From an uncultured Rhodospirillaceae bacterium (GTDB taxonomy: Bacteria; Pseudomonadota; Alphaproteobacteria; Rhodospirillales; Rhodospirillaceae): 64,000 nucleotides of DNA. Every line of letters starts with the position of its first letter. Position 1 is the first letter of the stretch. The stretch is from the NCBI GenBank assembly GCA_943787205.1, contig CALSLN010000007.1, positions 1-64,000 on the forward strand, read 5' to 3'. The notes under the pieces are model-generated. The model saw only the letters and a list, made by a program, of their open reading frames with translations, was not told the DNA's origin and searched no databases. Both the position numbers and the translations under genes were made by a program. This document shows, one piece after another, positions 54,597 through 64,000 of the stretch.

Positions 54597-55930
54597 GACA
54601 GCACCTCCGTGAGGCTTTCAACCAGCAGGTCCATATCACCTTCCGTTGTCAGTTCTGTCGCTGTGACAAGCAGAACATTTTCAAGCTCTTCATAGCGCGG
54701 ATAGAAACGCGACACGGGCACACCGCCAAGCACGCCCTTCTGCGCCAATGTCTCGGCGACGGCCGCAGCAGGCTTTGGCAACGTGATCGAAAACTCATTG
54801 AAGAAGGCTTGTGGGACAACCTTCACGCCTTTGATAGCGCCCAGCTTATTCGCCAGTGTGACAGCGTTGGCGTGATTCACTTCAGCCAAACGTGTGAAAC
54901 CGGCTTCACCAAGCAAGGTCATATGAATGGTGAACGCCAAGGCAATCAGGCCCGAATTGGTACAAATATTCGACGTCGCCTTTTCACGGCGAATGTGTTG
55001 TTCGCGCGTGGACAGCGTCAGCACAAAGCCGCGACGCCCATCGGCATCAACAGTTTCGCCGCACAGACGACCGGGCATCTGACGGACAAATCTTTCCTGC
55101 GTCGCGAAGAGCCCCACACCAGGCCCACCAAAGGACGCGGGACCAGCCAGAGACTGGCCCTCACCGACCACGATATCAGCCCCCATCGCCCCTGGTGGGG
55201 TAACGAGCCCCAAGGAGACCGGCTCAGCCACACAGGCAACCAACAGAACGCCCGCCGCATGGCAGGCTTCAGACAGCGGAGTGAGATCAACCAGGTGCCC
55301 GAAGAACCCTGGGTTTTGCACGACAACACAAGAAAGGCTGTCATCGACGCGTCCGATTAAGTCTTCGATTCCAATAGGGTCTGGCGACAAACATTCGATA
55401 TCTAACACAAGGTGCTTCAATTGGGTTTGCGTAACATCACGGTAGTGCGGATGCACAGAGCCAGACATCAGCACCCGACTGCGCTTGGTGACACGGCAAG
55501 CCATGGCCGCAGCTTCGGCGCACGCCGTCGCCCCGTCGTACATAGACGCGTTGGCAACTTCCATGTCCATCATCAGTGCAACCTGGGACTGGAATTCATA
55601 GATCGTCTGTAGCGTGCCCTGACTGATTTCTGGCTGATACGGCGTATAGGCAGTGAGGAATTCACCACGCTGAATGAGATGATCGAGGGATGCAGGTGTG
55701 TGATGACGGTAATTACCAGCGCCTAGAAAAGACGGCGCATCGGCGCAGGAGAGGTTCTCCTTAGCAAAGGCATTCAAAGCGCGCTCGACGTTGATTTCAC
55801 TCTGCTGATTAGGCAGGTCAAACGAAGGCTCTCCAGCAGGCAGTTCAGCAAACAAGGCATCGACGGACTCAACGCCAATAGTCGCCAGCATGGAGCTACG
55901 ATCTGCATCCGTGAGGGGGTGATAACGCAT
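54593..55930 (-). CDS. gcvPA: Glycine dehydrogenase (decarboxylating) subunit 1
   Basis: The 445-residue protein is the first half of the two-subunit P protein: [59 protein letters not shown] and the later [19 protein letters not shown]. It forms the heterotetramer with GcvPB. AGGAG lies before the ATG. Its ribosome-binding site and position after gcvH support operon expression from the riboswitch-controlled promoter. Confidence 0.94.
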   Translation of the reverse strand: MRYHPLTDADRSSMLATIGVESVDALFAELPAGEPSFDLPNQQSEINVERALNAFAKENLSCADAPSFLGAGNYRHHTPASLDHLIQRGEFLTAYTPYQPEISQGTLQTIYEFQSQVALMMDMEVANASMYDGATACAEAAAMACRVTKRSRVLMSGSVHPHYRDVTQTQLKHLVLDIECLSPDPIGIEDLIGRVDDSLSCVVVQNPGFFGHLVDLTPLSEACHAAGVLLVACVAEPVSLGLVTPPGAMGADIVVGEGQSLAGPASFGGPGVGLFATQERFVRQMPGRLCGETVDADGRRGFVLTLSTREQHIRREKATSNICTNSGLIALAFTIHMTLLGEAGFTRLAEVNHANAVTLANKLGAIKGVKVVPQAFFNEFSITLPKPAAAVAETLAQKGVLGGVPVSRFYPRYEELENVLLVTATELTTEGDMDLLVESLTEVLS

Positions 55931-55941
55931 AACGAGAACTC

Positions 55942-56322
55942 CTAAGCGTCGCAGTCTTTGAGGTAAGCGTCATAGGCGGCTTGATCCATAAGTCCGTCTA
56001 GCTCTGACGCATCCGTCAGGGTCATCTTGAAAAACCAGCCATCTCCGGCAGGGTCGCTATTCACCGTGTCCGGCGCGTCACCGAGGACAGCGTTACCCTG
56101 TGTCACTGTGCCAGACACTGGCGCGTACACTTCACTCGCGGCTTTAACGGATTCAACGACAGCCGCTTCAGCGCCTTTGGTGACAGCCTTGCCCTCATCG
56201 GGAACTTCAACAAAAACAATGTCGCCCAACTGACTCTGGGCGTAGTCGGTAATCCCAACGGTCGCGCTATCACCATCCAGGCGAATCCACTCGTGTTCCT
56301 TGGTGTAACGAATATCGGTCAT
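55942..56322 (-). CDS. gcvH: Glycine cleavage system H protein
   Basis: The 126-residue carrier has the lipoyl domain with the lipoylated Lys in [17 protein letters not shown]. The N-terminal part reads [20 protein letters not shown], as is usual. It shuttles the aminomethyl intermediate between the P, T and L proteins. The start overlaps gcvT by 4 bases. AGGGG precedes the ATG. Confidence 0.96.
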   Translation of the reverse strand: MTDIRYTKEHEWIRLDGDSATVGITDYAQSQLGDIVFVEVPDEGKAVTKGAEAAVVESVKAASEVYAPVSGTVTQGNAVLGDAPDTVNSDPAGDGWFFKMTLTDASELDGLMDQAAYDAYLKDCDA

Positions 56323-57455
56323 TTGGTTCCCCTGTAATAACGTTGCTGTACGAACGGCATGGCGACGACATCAGCTTCAAGAGCTTTGCCACGCACAATG
56401 AGATGAAGACGGGTGCCCGGTTTAGCCTGAGCGGACGCCACATAGCCCATGGCAATCGGTCCCTCGACCGTCGGACCAAAACCACCCGATGTCACAACAC
56501 CGACGGCATCACCCTCCGGTGTTTCAATAACGGTACCCTCCCGGGCCGGCGCTCGGCCTATTGGCTTAAGGCCAACTCTTACTCTGGATGTACCTTCATT
56601 GATTTCTTTGAGAATGCGGGCATCGCCAGGGAATCCCCCTTCGGCGCGCCGACGTTTGCTAATCGACCACAAAAGGTCGGCCTCGATCGGCGACGTCGTG
56701 TCATCGATGTCGTGACCGTAAAGACAGAGGCCAGATTCAAGCCGGAGAGAATCACGAGCACCTAAACCAATGGGTTCGACTTCAGGCTGATCGAGAAGCG
56801 TCTTGGCCAGAGCTTCCGCGTCTTCAAGTGAAACGGAAATTTCATAGCCATCTTCGCCCGTATACCCACAGCGCGAGACAACGACATCGACGCCATTAAC
56901 AGTGACCGGCCGCAGCGACATGAATGGCATTTCCGCACAATCGGCATCAAACCGAGCCAACACCGACGCAGCCAGAGGGCCCTGCAGAGCCAGCAGCGCG
57001 TGAGCGTCTTTCTTCTCGAGGACGGCGCGGTCTCCCAAAGCCGATTGCAGCGCGGCGTAGTCTTTATCTTTGCAGCCGGCATTCACGACCAGATGGAGGC
57101 GATTAGTGGCGCCATCGACAGGAACCGCGACCATCAGATCATCAATCATGCCACCGTCGTCGTTTAGGAGCTGCGTGTAACGAATGCGGCCAGGCTTTAA
57201 TGCCTGGAGATCGCCCGGCACGAGTGCCTCAAGGGCGATCGCAATATCGTCACCCACGAGATCGGCTTGGCCCATATGGGAGACATCAAACAAACCGGCT
57301 GCGGCGCGGGTATGAAGGTGCTCTTTCAACACACCCAGAGGGTATTGAACCGGCATGCTGTAACCAGCAAAAGGAACCATCTTGGCGCCTAGAGACCGAT
57401 GCAACGCATCAAGCGGTGTTGTCAGAAGCGTATCGTTGGCGGCCGAATCGGGCAC
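56319..57455 (-). CDS. gcvT: Aminomethyltransferase (T protein)
   Basis: The GTG at 57455 follows GGAGAG at the right spacing and gives 378 residues, close to the family length. The frame is open to GTG 57524, but that start sits directly against GGAGG and extends into the riboswitch. Family motifs: [42 protein letters not shown] and [14 protein letters not shown]. It transfers the methylene group from GcvH to tetrahydrofolate. It is the first gene of the operon after the glycine riboswitch. Confidence 0.93.
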   Translation of the reverse strand: MPDSAANDTLLTTPLDALHRSLGAKMVPFAGYSMPVQYPLGVLKEHLHTRAAAGLFDVSHMGQADLVGDDIAIALEALVPGDLQALKPGRIRYTQLLNDDGGMIDDLMVAVPVDGATNRLHLVVNAGCKDKDYAALQSALGDRAVLEKKDAHALLALQGPLAASVLARFDADCAEMPFMSLRPVTVNGVDVVVSRCGYTGEDGYEISVSLEDAEALAKTLLDQPEVEPIGLGARDSLRLESGLCLYGHDIDDTTSPIEADLLWSISKRRRAEGGFPGDARILKEINEGTSRVRVGLKPIGRAPAREGTVIETPEGDAVGVVTSGGFGPTVEGPIAMGYVASAQAKPGTRLHLIVRGKALEADVVAMPFVQQRYYRGTK

Positions 57456-57526
57456 TTGGGTCTCTCCAGGTTTTGATCGCACAGACAGAATCGTGTCAGC
57501 TACGGCTTTCACCGTGGTCGACACCC

Positions 57527-57733
57527 TCCTCTGTCGATAAACCTGAGAGTTTGGCCGGGTTTCCGAAGTCGCCCAGCTTTCCCCGTCGGTGAGACATTTG
57601 GTCCAAGACCACCTGTCTACTTTCCAGAGTCCCCTACCCTAACGGTCCGTGTGCCTGAGAGATTCCGAGGGCGGTTGCTCCTTCGGCGCCGGATCAATGC
57701 CTAGGGCAAAATCCGAACTCTTCCACTAGGGTG
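57527..57733 (-). promoter_or_regulatory. Tandem glycine riboswitch
   Basis: On the minus strand two glycine aptamers follow each other. Aptamer 1 (57637-57733) has GCCGAAGGAGCAA and TCTCTCAGGCA, and its P1 stem pairs CCCTAG with TTAGGG. Aptamer 2 (about 57527-57635) has CACCGACGGGGAAAGC and AACTCTCAGGTT, and its P1 stem pairs CTCTG with CAGAG. These are the conserved landmarks of the class. The element lies 70 bases before the gcvT start and should switch on the operon when glycine is plentiful, probably by exposing the GGAGAG at 57461-57466 or by avoiding early termination. Confidence 0.93.
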
Positions 57734-57748
57734 TAGCGGGACGCCCTG

Positions 57749-57776
57749 CTTAGACTGACTCGCTGGGAGAGGTCAA
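57749..57776 (-). promoter_or_regulatory. Promoter candidate for the gcv operon
   Basis: Read on the minus strand, TTGACC (57771-57776), a 16-base spacer and TCTAAG (57749-57754) form a sigma70-like promoter just ahead of aptamer 1. The -10 is weak (4 of 6). The position, directly before the riboswitch, supports it. Confidence 0.45.
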
Positions 57777-57782
57777 CGCTGG

Positions 57783-58310
57783 TTATTGAGTCCGGCTACG
57801 ATTGTACCGTAATTGCTCATCTGTGAGCTGAAACCCTAAATAAATGTCGTATCCAGCCGCTGTCAGACGGTCTTCCAGGGGGAGAAAAATACGAACATTC
57901 GACTCGGTGATTCGCTCACGCCGTGCACCACCAGCCCGAATTTTATAGGTGCGATTGAAGATCTTTTTACCGTCTGGATTAGGAAAGAACCTTGGAATCG
58001 CGACAAAGTAGTAAAGGTCTACCGAGCCCGGCTGGACCGCTGGGCCACCCGTGACAATCATGTCGATATCCATGACAGCCTCTACACCGCCATCATCGAA
58101 CTGGCATGTGCCTTCGAAGGAGACAATTTCCGCCTGATACTTAACGTCTTCAAGCGCGCGACCCGACCCTTGCTTAAACTCCGTCAAGCTTGCGGTCGCT
58201 GCGTCGATGCGGATCTCAGGGCACGGCGGCACTGGCTCAAACGAGCAGGCCGATATAAGGACCGCTGCTGCGGTCATGATGCCAAGTGAGGTGATATGTT
58301 TTGGATTCAC
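57783..58310 (-). CDS. Lipoprotein of unknown function
   Basis: The likely start is GTG 58310, giving 175 residues with a lipobox in AAAVLISACSFEPVP. An ATG at 58277 is a possible alternative with a short signal. The mature part contains RIDAATASLTEFKQG, a probable disulfide pair (PCPEI and GTCQFDDG) and VDLYYFVAIPRFFPNPDGKK. I do not recognise the family. It lies 31 bp after the CDGSH gene on the same strand and probably shares its transcript. The gcv promoter starts 7 bases past its stop. Confidence 0.6.
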   Translation of the reverse strand: MNPKHITSLGIMTAAAVLISACSFEPVPPCPEIRIDAATASLTEFKQGSGRALEDVKYQAEIVSFEGTCQFDDGGVEAVMDIDMIVTGGPAVQPGSVDLYYFVAIPRFFPNPDGKKIFNRTYKIRAGGARRERITESNVRIFLPLEDRLTAAGYDIYLGFQLTDEQLRYNRSRTQ

Positions 58311-58341
58311 GGTGAATAAACGCAAGAGATTGATAACCCGT

Positions 58342-58602
58342 CTAAAGTTTACTGTGACTGCCGTCGCACATAGGTACACGTGTGGTCGCTTTACAGCCAC
58401 AGAAATACACAGTGCCGTCTTTATCCGCCGCATGTTCTAGGGGGGTGAAATCAGTCCCTTTATGAGACCCATCGCAGAATGGCTGTTTCGTGCTCTGGCC
58501 ACAGGAACACCACCAGTATTTTTTTCCTGCCTCAACCTCAACCGCATAGGGCGCTTTTTGGGCGACAATCGGCTGGGCTTCGGAATTGGACGACTCTGAC
58601 AT
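58342..58602 (-). CDS. CDGSH iron-sulfur domain protein, two motifs
   Basis: The ATG at 58602 gives 86 residues with two CDGSH-type motifs: CSCGQSTKQPFCDGSH and CGCKATTRVPMCDGSHSKL. Each follows the C-x-C-x(n)-C-x3-H plan of a 2Fe-2S cluster ligated by three Cys and one His. The first motif is longer. There is no membrane anchor. Bacterial members are small cytoplasmic redox or iron-handling proteins. The longer frame to 58716 runs into the ispH upstream region and is rejected. Confidence 0.82.
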   Translation of the reverse strand: MSESSNSEAQPIVAQKAPYAVEVEAGKKYWWCSCGQSTKQPFCDGSHKGTDFTPLEHAADKDGTVYFCGCKATTRVPMCDGSHSKL

Positions 58603-58762
58603 GCGTTCAACCTTTTGCAGGATAAATATATCTGGTATTGGAAAGCACGTTTTGGGCTGTTTTGCAGCGTTTCGCGCACCATCCAGGACGTTGGAGGCCA
58701 CAATAGCGGGCCTCACCGTGATAAACTAGACCACCAGCAACTACCTGGACCCTCTTCAGTCT

Positions 58763-59707
58763 ATGACCATGCCCGCCCTTTCCATCGTGCTTGCCGGACC
58801 CCGAGGGTTTTGCGCCGGAGTCGATCGCGCCATCCTTATCGTTGAAAAGGCCCTAGAGGCACATGGCGCACCCGTGTATGTCCGCCATGAAATTGTCCAC
58901 AACCGCTTTGTCGTCGAATCCCTTGAGGCCAAAGGCGCAATTTTCGTTGAAGAGTTGGACGAAGTCCCTGCCGACGTTCCAGTGGTTTTCTCCGCCCACG
59001 GCGTCCCAAAATCAGTTCCAGAAGCTGCCGAATCTCGAGGCCTCTATTACATCGACGCAACATGCCCTTTGGTTTCGAAAGTTCACGTGGAAGCAGAACG
59101 TCATCACAGTAAAGGCCTTCAAACCTTTTTGATCGGACACGACAATCACCCAGAGGTCATCGGCACCATGGGGCAAGTTCCAGAGGGGTCTATGATTCTT
59201 GTGGAAACTGTCGAAGACGCAGAAACGGTAACACCGATTAATCCAGATAACGTTGCCTTCGTGACTCAGACGACTCTCTCTGTCGATGACACCGCAGAAA
59301 TCATTGCCGTGCTTCAGAGACGTTTCCCATCCATCGCCTCTCCACGCAAAGAGGACATTTGTTACGCAACGACCAACCGCCAAGCCGCTGTTAAAGCTAT
59401 AGCCGAAAAGTGTGACGTAATGGTTGTCATAGGCGCACCAAATTCTTCGAACTCCAAAAGGCTGGTCGAAGTTGCGCTAAAGGCAGGGTGTCCTAAATCA
59501 GTGTTAGTTCAACGCGCGAGCGAGATTCCTTGGGATGCACTGAAAGACGGATCAACCTTGGGCATAACGGCCGGCGCGTCGGCACCCGAGATTCTAGTCG
59601 ATGAGGCTCTTGATGCTGCAAAGAGCCGGTTCGAGGTAAAGATCGAAGAAATCAAAGTCGCAGACGAAAATGTGACATTCAATTTACCCCGCGCACTCAG
59701 CGCCTGA
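58763..59707 (+). CDS. ispH: 4-hydroxy-3-methylbut-2-enyl diphosphate reductase
   Basis: The 314-residue enzyme makes IPP and DMAPP in the last step of the MEP isoprenoid pathway. The cluster ligands are Cys in [23 protein letters not shown] and [11 protein letters not shown]. The substrate-binding motif [15 protein letters not shown] and the C-terminal [10 protein letters not shown] are present. An iron-sulfur cluster of the expected type is implied. It is divergent from the CDGSH gene and leads into thrB, with a 12-base gap. Confidence 0.96.
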   Translation: MTMPALSIVLAGPRGFCAGVDRAILIVEKALEAHGAPVYVRHEIVHNRFVVESLEAKGAIFVEELDEVPADVPVVFSAHGVPKSVPEAAESRGLYYIDATCPLVSKVHVEAERHHSKGLQTFLIGHDNHPEVIGTMGQVPEGSMILVETVEDAETVTPINPDNVAFVTQTTLSVDDTAEIIAVLQRRFPSIASPRKEDICYATTNRQAAVKAIAEKCDVMVVIGAPNSSNSKRLVEVALKAGCPKSVLVQRASEIPWDALKDGSTLGITAGASAPEILVDEALDAAKSRFEVKIEEIKVADENVTFNLPRALSA

Positions 59708-59719
59708 GGATTTCAATCG

Positions 59720-60682
59720 ATGGCCGTTTACACGGAAGTCGATACAGATGCACTTGCCACATTCGTGGGCGATTACGACATTGGCGAGGTCGTTTCATAC
59801 GAAGGCATTGTGGAGGGCGCCGAGAACTCAAATTACCTCCTTCGTACCGACCAGGGTCCTTTCATCCTCACCTTGTATGAAAAACGCGTCGACCCGACTG
59901 ACCTTCCCTACTTCTTAAAGCTGATGCACCACCTCTCCGAAAGCGGCGTAAAGTGCCCTGTGCCAGTCGCGGCCCGGGATGGCGAAGCCTTGCGCACACT
60001 GGCAGGCCGCCCCGCGGCAATCATCACGTTCGTGCACGGGGCGTGGCCACGCCACATCACACCGAACCACTGTGCAGGCGCGGGTCGAGCGTTAGCAGGC
60101 ATGCATGGATCAGGCAAAACCTTTGCGGAAAACCGGCCAAACGCCCTCTCCGTCGAAGGATGGAGACCATTGTTTGATTCGGTCTCGGACCAAGCAAACA
60201 AAGTCGCCGTAGACTTATCAACTGAGATTGCCCGTGAACTTGACCACCTGGAAACTACCTGGCCGCAGTCACTACCGACTGGAGTTATCCACGGAGACCT
60301 TTTCCCCGACAACGTCTTCTTTTTGGAAGACGATTGCTCCGGTATTATTGATTTCTATTTCGCTTGCACAGACCTTCTTGCATACGACCTTGCTGTTTGT
60401 CTTAATGCATGGTGCTTTGAGGATGACAACACATTGAACCTAACCAAGGCACGACATCTCTTTGTCGGCTATCAAGAGGTCAGGCCGTTGTCAGATGACG
60501 AAAAAATAATGATGCCGTTGCTGGCGCGGGGCGCAGCAATGAGATTCTTACTGACACGCCTCTTTGATTGGGTGAACACACCAGAGGACGCACCCGTCAA
60601 ACCAAAGGACCCCAAAGAATACCTTCAGAAACTAAGGATTCACCAAAGTGTGACGGATAGAGGGGCATACGGATTGTCATGA
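59720..60682 (+). CDS. thrB: Homoserine kinase
   Basis: The 320-residue enzyme phosphorylates homoserine for threonine synthesis. It belongs to the aminoglycoside-phosphotransferase-like kinases: the N-terminal lobe has [20 protein letters not shown], the catalytic loop [13 protein letters not shown] has the Asp, and [11 protein letters not shown] is the metal-binding segment. This is the ThrB type usual in alphaproteobacteria, unlike the GHMP type of E. coli. GAGGA precedes the ATG, and its stop overlaps rnhA by 4 bases. Confidence 0.93.
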   Translation: MAVYTEVDTDALATFVGDYDIGEVVSYEGIVEGAENSNYLLRTDQGPFILTLYEKRVDPTDLPYFLKLMHHLSESGVKCPVPVAARDGEALRTLAGRPAAIITFVHGAWPRHITPNHCAGAGRALAGMHGSGKTFAENRPNALSVEGWRPLFDSVSDQANKVAVDLSTEIARELDHLETTWPQSLPTGVIHGDLFPDNVFFLEDDCSGIIDFYFACTDLLAYDLAVCLNAWCFEDDNTLNLTKARHLFVGYQEVRPLSDDEKIMMPLLARGAAMRFLLTRLFDWVNTPEDAPVKPKDPKEYLQKLRIHQSVTDRGAYGLS

Positions 60683-61137
60683 GTAACGATGAACCAATGA
60701 CGGTTGAATTATATACCGACGGGTCCTGCTTGGGGAATCCAGGCCCCGGCGGATGGGGTGCATTATTGCGATTCAACGGAACCGAAAAAGAGCTGGCAGG
60801 AGGACACCCTGACACAACCAACAACAGGATGGAGATGCAGGCTGTCGTAGAAGGGTTAAACGCACTCACGCGGCCTAGCGTGATCACCGTCTATACCGAC
60901 AGTCAGTATGTCCAAAAAGGCATTACCGAGTGGATCAAAGGTTGGAAAGCACGTGGGTGGAAAACAGCCGCGAAGAAACCAGTCAAGAACGCCGAGCTTT
61001 GGGTCGAACTTGATGAAGCACAGGCCCGCCACTCCATCACATGGCAATGGGTAAAGGGGCATGCCGGGCATCCAGAGAATGAACGTGTTGATGACCTCGC
61101 CCGTTTGGAAGCAGAAAAAATTCAACACGGAGAGTAG
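60679..61137 (+). CDS. rnhA: Ribonuclease HI
   Basis: The 152-residue enzyme cleaves RNA in RNA-DNA hybrids. The active-site acids are in [17 protein letters not shown] (Asp), NNRMEMQAV (Glu), VYTDSQYVQ (Asp) and ENERVDDLA (Asp). The basic protrusion ([10 protein letters not shown]-like, seen as [15 protein letters not shown]) helps substrate binding. It overlaps the thrB stop (ATGA). Confidence 0.96.
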   Translation: MSNDEPMTVELYTDGSCLGNPGPGGWGALLRFNGTEKELAGGHPDTTNNRMEMQAVVEGLNALTRPSVITVYTDSQYVQKGITEWIKGWKARGWKTAAKKPVKNAELWVELDEAQARHSITWQWVKGHAGHPENERVDDLARLEAEKIQHGE

Positions 61138-61158
61138 TTTTCCAGCGTAGGGGACAAT

Positions 61159-61641
61159 CTAAACGTAGGTCAAAACGCTTTCCGCGCTTGAGATGCCATA
61201 TCCACCAGGCGACTCCATAAACAGGTGACGAACAACCCCACCCTCAACGATCATTGCAAATCTCTGCGACCGCATCCCCATTCCACGTTCTGTCATGTCC
61301 CTATCAAGGCCAAGCGCTCGCACGAATTCACCGTTACCATCCGCAATCATGGTGATGGAGTCATTGGCATTGTGCTTTGCAGACCATGCCGCCATAACAA
61401 AAGCATCATTGATCGAAAGGCACGCGACAAAGTCGACGGATTTTTCTTTGAACGCCGCTGCCTTTTCAACGAAACCAGGGAGATGACGTGCAGAACATGT
61501 CGGCGTGAACGCCCCTGGCAAAGCAAATAAGACCGCTTTCTTTCCAGCGAATAGACTACCAGTCGAAATTGCGGACGGACCTTCTGGCTGAGCTAAGAAG
61601 ACCCCGACATCCGGCAGTGACTCTCCAACGGTAATTGTCAT
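61159..61641 (-). CDS. Peroxiredoxin, Prx5 type
   Basis: The ATG at 61641 gives 160 residues. The peroxidatic Cys lies in PGAFTPTCSARHLPGF, typical of the Prx5/type II group that uses glutathione or glutaredoxin. Also seen are VACLSINDAFVMAAW and NGEFVRALGLDRDMTERG. The resolving Cys is not obvious, so a glutaredoxin or thioredoxin partner is expected. The longer frame upstream to 61704 is not coding-like. It is divergent from yqgE. Confidence 0.92.
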   Translation of the reverse strand: MTITVGESLPDVGVFLAQPEGPSAISTGSLFAGKKAVLFALPGAFTPTCSARHLPGFVEKAAAFKEKSVDFVACLSINDAFVMAAWSAKHNANDSITMIADGNGEFVRALGLDRDMTERGMGMRSQRFAMIVEGGVVRHLFMESPGGYGISSAESVLTYV

Positions 61642-61774
61642 CGCATGGAACTCTTTTATTACTTCATCAATACATTTGGTACGCACTAAGCCGCAGCGTG
61701 TCACTCAAAAATGCAAGAAAAATATTCGGCCAGCGGCCCTTGCCTTGCTTTGTTTGCAGACCGATAATTTAAAT

Positions 61775-62350
61775 ATGATCCGCAATTCATCGGAACCGGG
61801 ATACTTAGCTGGCCAGTTTTTAGCTGCCATGCCGACAATGGGCGACCCTCGGTTCGACAAATCAGTCATTTATATTTGCGCGCACTCTGAAGAAGGCGCC
61901 ATGGGTATCGTTGTAAATCAACCCCTAGAAGAATTATCTTTCCCGGACATCCTTGAACAAATGGGTATTGAACCAACACCGACCTGTGACAGCATTACGG
62001 TGCATTGTGGCGGCCCAGTCGAAGCCGCGCGCGGATTTGTCCTGCATTCATCTGATTACCAAATGGATGGCACACTTGTGGTCGACGATACCGTTGCACT
62101 CAGCGCAACCACGGAAATCCTAAAGGCGATTGCCTACGGCACCGGGCCGAAGCAAAGCCTTATGGCGCTTGGCTATGCGGGCTGGGGTGCAGGCCAATTG
62201 GATGAAGAGATTAAGAGCAACGCGTGGCTCAATATTCCGTCGGACGCAGCGCTATTATGGGCCACTGAAGATGATGCTAAATGGGATACGGCTCTTAAAA
62301 ACTTAGGGATCAGCCCTGCGATGTTGGTCGGCGAAGCCGGACACGCCTAA
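61775..62350 (+). CDS. yqgE: YqgE/AlgH family protein (DUF179)
   Basis: The ATG at 61775 gives 191 residues. Family features are LAGQFLAAMPTMGDPRFDKS, the EGAMGIVVNQPL motif, VHCGGPVEAARGFVLHS and LGYAGWGAGQLDEEI. The family is widespread in proteobacteria, once linked to alginate regulation, but its molecular function is not fixed. It is cytoplasmic and stands alone here, with a probable promoter in the 133 bp shared with the peroxiredoxin gene. Confidence 0.92.
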   Translation: MIRNSSEPGYLAGQFLAAMPTMGDPRFDKSVIYICAHSEEGAMGIVVNQPLEELSFPDILEQMGIEPTPTCDSITVHCGGPVEAARGFVLHSSDYQMDGTLVVDDTVALSATTEILKAIAYGTGPKQSLMALGYAGWGAGQLDEEIKSNAWLNIPSDAALLWATEDDAKWDTALKNLGISPAMLVGEAGHA

Positions 62351-62370
62351 CCCTATTCAAGGGCACACGA

Positions 62371-63132
62371 TTAGTGTGCCGTCCAACCACCATCCACTTT
62401 TAAGCAAGATCCAGTCACCATGCGCGCGGCGGGTGACGCCAAGTATACAATCGCCCCCATGACATCTTCGATTTGACCGATGTGTCCAAGAGGGATTTGT
62501 TTCAAGACTGAGTCCATGAACGTTGCATCGCTCAGAAACGGTTTGGTCAAAGGCGTTTCGATGAACGTCGGCGCCACCGTGTTGATCCTGATTCCGTTCG
62601 GACCTAGTTCCACGGCCATGGCTTTGGTCAGCCCCTCGATCGCATGCTTTGACGTGCAATAAACCGTGCGATTAGCCGCACCTATGTGGCCCATCTGAGA
62701 CGACATATTAATAATGGAGCCCTTGATTTTCTCTTTAAGCATCCGGGCAGCAACCGCCTGTGCGACAAAAAAGGCGGCCCGCACGTTAATGTTCATGATG
62801 GTATCGAAATGTTCTTCCGTAACATCTTTAAGTGGCTCGGGAATATTGGTGCCCGCATTGTTAACAAGAATATGCACGGGAGGACCGTTAGAAATTGCTG
62901 CCTGTATGGCAGCCGTATCTGTGACATCACAAGCCACCACATGCGCGGTCCGCCCGAGACTCTGAACATCCGCCGCGACGACCTCCAGCGACTCAGCATT
63001 CCGTGCCATGAGAATGACATCTGCACCCGCCTTCGCCAGAGCCATGACACAGCCCGCTCCAAGGCCCTTTGACGCGCCCGTTACAAGGGCTGTTTTCCCG
63101 GTTAAATCAAATGGAGACGCCGTGTCTGTCAT
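62371..63132 (-). CDS. SDR-family NAD(P)-dependent oxidoreductase
   Basis: The 253-residue classical SDR has the coenzyme loop ALVTGASKGLGAGCVM, NNAGTN after strand 4, a catalytic Ser (IINMSSQMGHIGAAN), and Tyr-Lys in TVYCTSKHAIEG. The C-terminus ends with VTGSCLKVDGGWTAH. Related enzymes act on 2-deoxy-gluconate, 3-oxoacyl substrates or cyclic alcohols. The start is 1 base from the stop of the upstream dehydrogenase, so the two form an operon and perhaps act on the same metabolite. Confidence 0.86.
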   Translation of the reverse strand: MTDTASPFDLTGKTALVTGASKGLGAGCVMALAKAGADVILMARNAESLEVVAADVQSLGRTAHVVACDVTDTAAIQAAISNGPPVHILVNNAGTNIPEPLKDVTEEHFDTIMNINVRAAFFVAQAVAARMLKEKIKGSIINMSSQMGHIGAANRTVYCTSKHAIEGLTKAMAVELGPNGIRINTVAPTFIETPLTKPFLSDATFMDSVLKQIPLGHIGQIEDVMGAIVYLASPAARMVTGSCLKVDGGWTAH

Positions 63133-63133
63133 A

Positions 63134-64000
63134 TCATTCGCCCATGTCTTTCGAGGCTTTGTTCTTGTGAGCCGCTAAGGCCATAAGGCGACGGTCGCGC
63201 CATTCTCGTCTGGAGGCAAGGTCTTGCTTAGATAAAACTTTGCGGCGCTCAGACTCGACATTTTGAATGAGGTCCTTGCCCCAAGGTTTAGGCTCTGTGC
63301 GTGATTGTGCAACGGAGTGGTACAGCGGACCTAAACGTTCCGCATAGTCCGCGACACCACCAGGCGCATTCAGATCGATCGTCTGGAATGGCCCCATGAA
63401 CGACCAACGCAAGCCGAGCCCCTCAGATACGGTTTTGTCGATATCCTCAGCGGACGCATAACCTTCCTCAAACAACGCCCAGGCCTCATTAAGAAGCGCA
63501 CCTTGAAGGCGATTGAGCACGAAACCTTCGACCTCACGTTCGATACGGATCGGGGCTTGGCCGACGGCCGTCATAAGGTCATGTGTTGACTGAACGACGG
63601 CAGGGTCTGTCCAAGGCGCCGGAACAAGCTCAACCAATGGCACGAGGTAAGGTGGATTCACCGGATGGGCGATTAGGCAACGGTGACGACCCGCAAGACC
63701 TTCTGTGAACGCAGAGGCTGGAATACCGGACGACGAGCTTCCGATTACGACATGCGCGTCACACGCAGCATCAAGTGCAGCCGTGATCTCTGATTTTACG
63801 GGTACCGTTTCGAAAACTGATTCTTGGACGTAAGACACCCCGCGAACGGCATCCTCTAACGATTCACACACAAGAATGTTGTCGATGACAGCCTGAGCCG
63901 ACTCAATGAGCTGAAAGGACTCAAGGTCATCCAAGTTCGCTCGAATACCCGCCAGAGCATGTTCCCGGATGGATGCATCACCATCGTAGAGTCGAACTGG
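63134..64000 (-). CDS. 3-hydroxyacyl-CoA dehydrogenase/L-gulonate 3-dehydrogenase family protein, 5' end outside window
   Basis: The frame is open to the window edge, so the N-terminal GxGxxG strand is missing and only 288 residues are visible. They start VRLYDGDASIREHALAGIRA, as in the end of the NAD-binding domain. IGSSSSGIPAS and HPVNPPYLVPLVELVPAPWT are diagnostic for the lambda-crystallin/L-gulonate dehydrogenase and carnitine dehydrogenase branch. The C-terminal helical domain (EGFVLNRLQGALLNEAW) is complete. It is transcribed with the SDR gene and may oxidise a sugar acid, carnitine or a related hydroxy acid. Confidence 0.83.
   Translation of the reverse strand, partial: PVRLYDGDASIREHALAGIRANLDDLESFQLIESAQAVIDNILVCESLEDAVRGVSYVQESVFETVPVKSEITAALDAACDAHVVIGSSSSGIPASAFTEGLAGRHRCLIAHPVNPPYLVPLVELVPAPWTDPAVVQSTHDLMTAVGQAPIRIEREVEGFVLNRLQGALLNEAWALFEEGYASAEDIDKTVSEGLGLRWSFMGPFQTIDLNAPGGVADYAERLGPLYHSVAQSRTEPKPWGKDLIQNVESERRKVLSKQDLASRREWRDRRLMALAAHKNKASKDMGE

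Noticed and set aside
57456-57524. Longer gcvT start at GTG 57524
   Set aside because: It has no spacing from GGAGG and reaches the riboswitch; GTG 57455 with GGAGAG fits the family length better.

Overview
The window reads as one contig of an alphaproteobacterial chromosome, by eye in the mid-50s percent GC. It was probably from a marine or other free-living heterotroph, perhaps near Rhodospirillales or Kordiimonadales. The lineage call rests on gene order: ispH-thrB-rnhA, a split F0 operon (atpI-atpB-atpE-atpF'-atpF) without F1 genes next to smc, a DUF721/DciA gene divergent from mutY, and a two-subunit glycine decarboxylase. It is an inference from memory of such genomes, not a database result. 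I saw no rRNA, tRNA, CRISPR, transposase or phage gene.

Layout. 1-8.4 kb: end of a ureidoglycolate-lyase-type gene, metY, two alpha/beta hydrolases, a zinc-free quinone oxidoreductase, a HAD phosphatase and two MFS carriers. 8.4-13.0 kb: a minus-strand run (NAD(P)-binding protein, secreted beta-propeller, cytochrome c fused to GLUG repeats, NAD(P)-binding protein) divergent from a LysR regulator. 14-22 kb: mostly exported accessory proteins, including a CpeT-like protein, a Tat-targeted methyltransferase, a cupin, tandem paralogues of unknown function and a trypsin-like protease. 22-30 kb: GlcD-like flavoprotein, DUF1800 protein, AcuI-type reductase, tandem single-domain cyclic-nucleotide-binding proteins, a family 5 solute-binding protein, a malic-enzyme remnant and mutY. 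31-39 kb: DciA, MipA, a hybrid histidine kinase interrupted by a stop codon, its response regulator, and a DUF1838 pair. 39-46 kb: DsbA-like protein, SMC and the F0 genes. 46-53 kb: katG with an embedded Tat-like signal, a porin-like protein, an exported methyltransferase, an AT-rich islet and an amidohydrolase. 53-64 kb: the glycine-cleavage operon behind a tandem glycine riboswitch, then ispH, thrB, rnhA, a peroxiredoxin, yqgE and two NAD-dependent dehydrogenases.

How genes work together. The clearest system is the gcv operon: promoter, tandem glycine riboswitch, gcvT-gcvH-gcvPA-gcvPB, with an exported amidohydrolase gene 10 bp after gcvPB. The F0 operon has a good promoter, an intercistronic hairpin after atpE and a terminator. 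The LysR-divergent run at 8.4-13.0 kb is the best candidate for an uncharacterised system, because it combines exported redox proteins with a monohaem cytochrome c.

Four genes are broken in the sequence as given: the histidine kinase (in-frame TAG), atpF (one extra G in a G4 run), an AT-rich methyltransferase-like gene (one extra T in a T8 run) and a malic enzyme reduced to 107 residues. Since atpF should be essential, sequencing or assembly error must be considered for the homopolymer cases; the malic-enzyme remnant cannot be explained by a single-base error.
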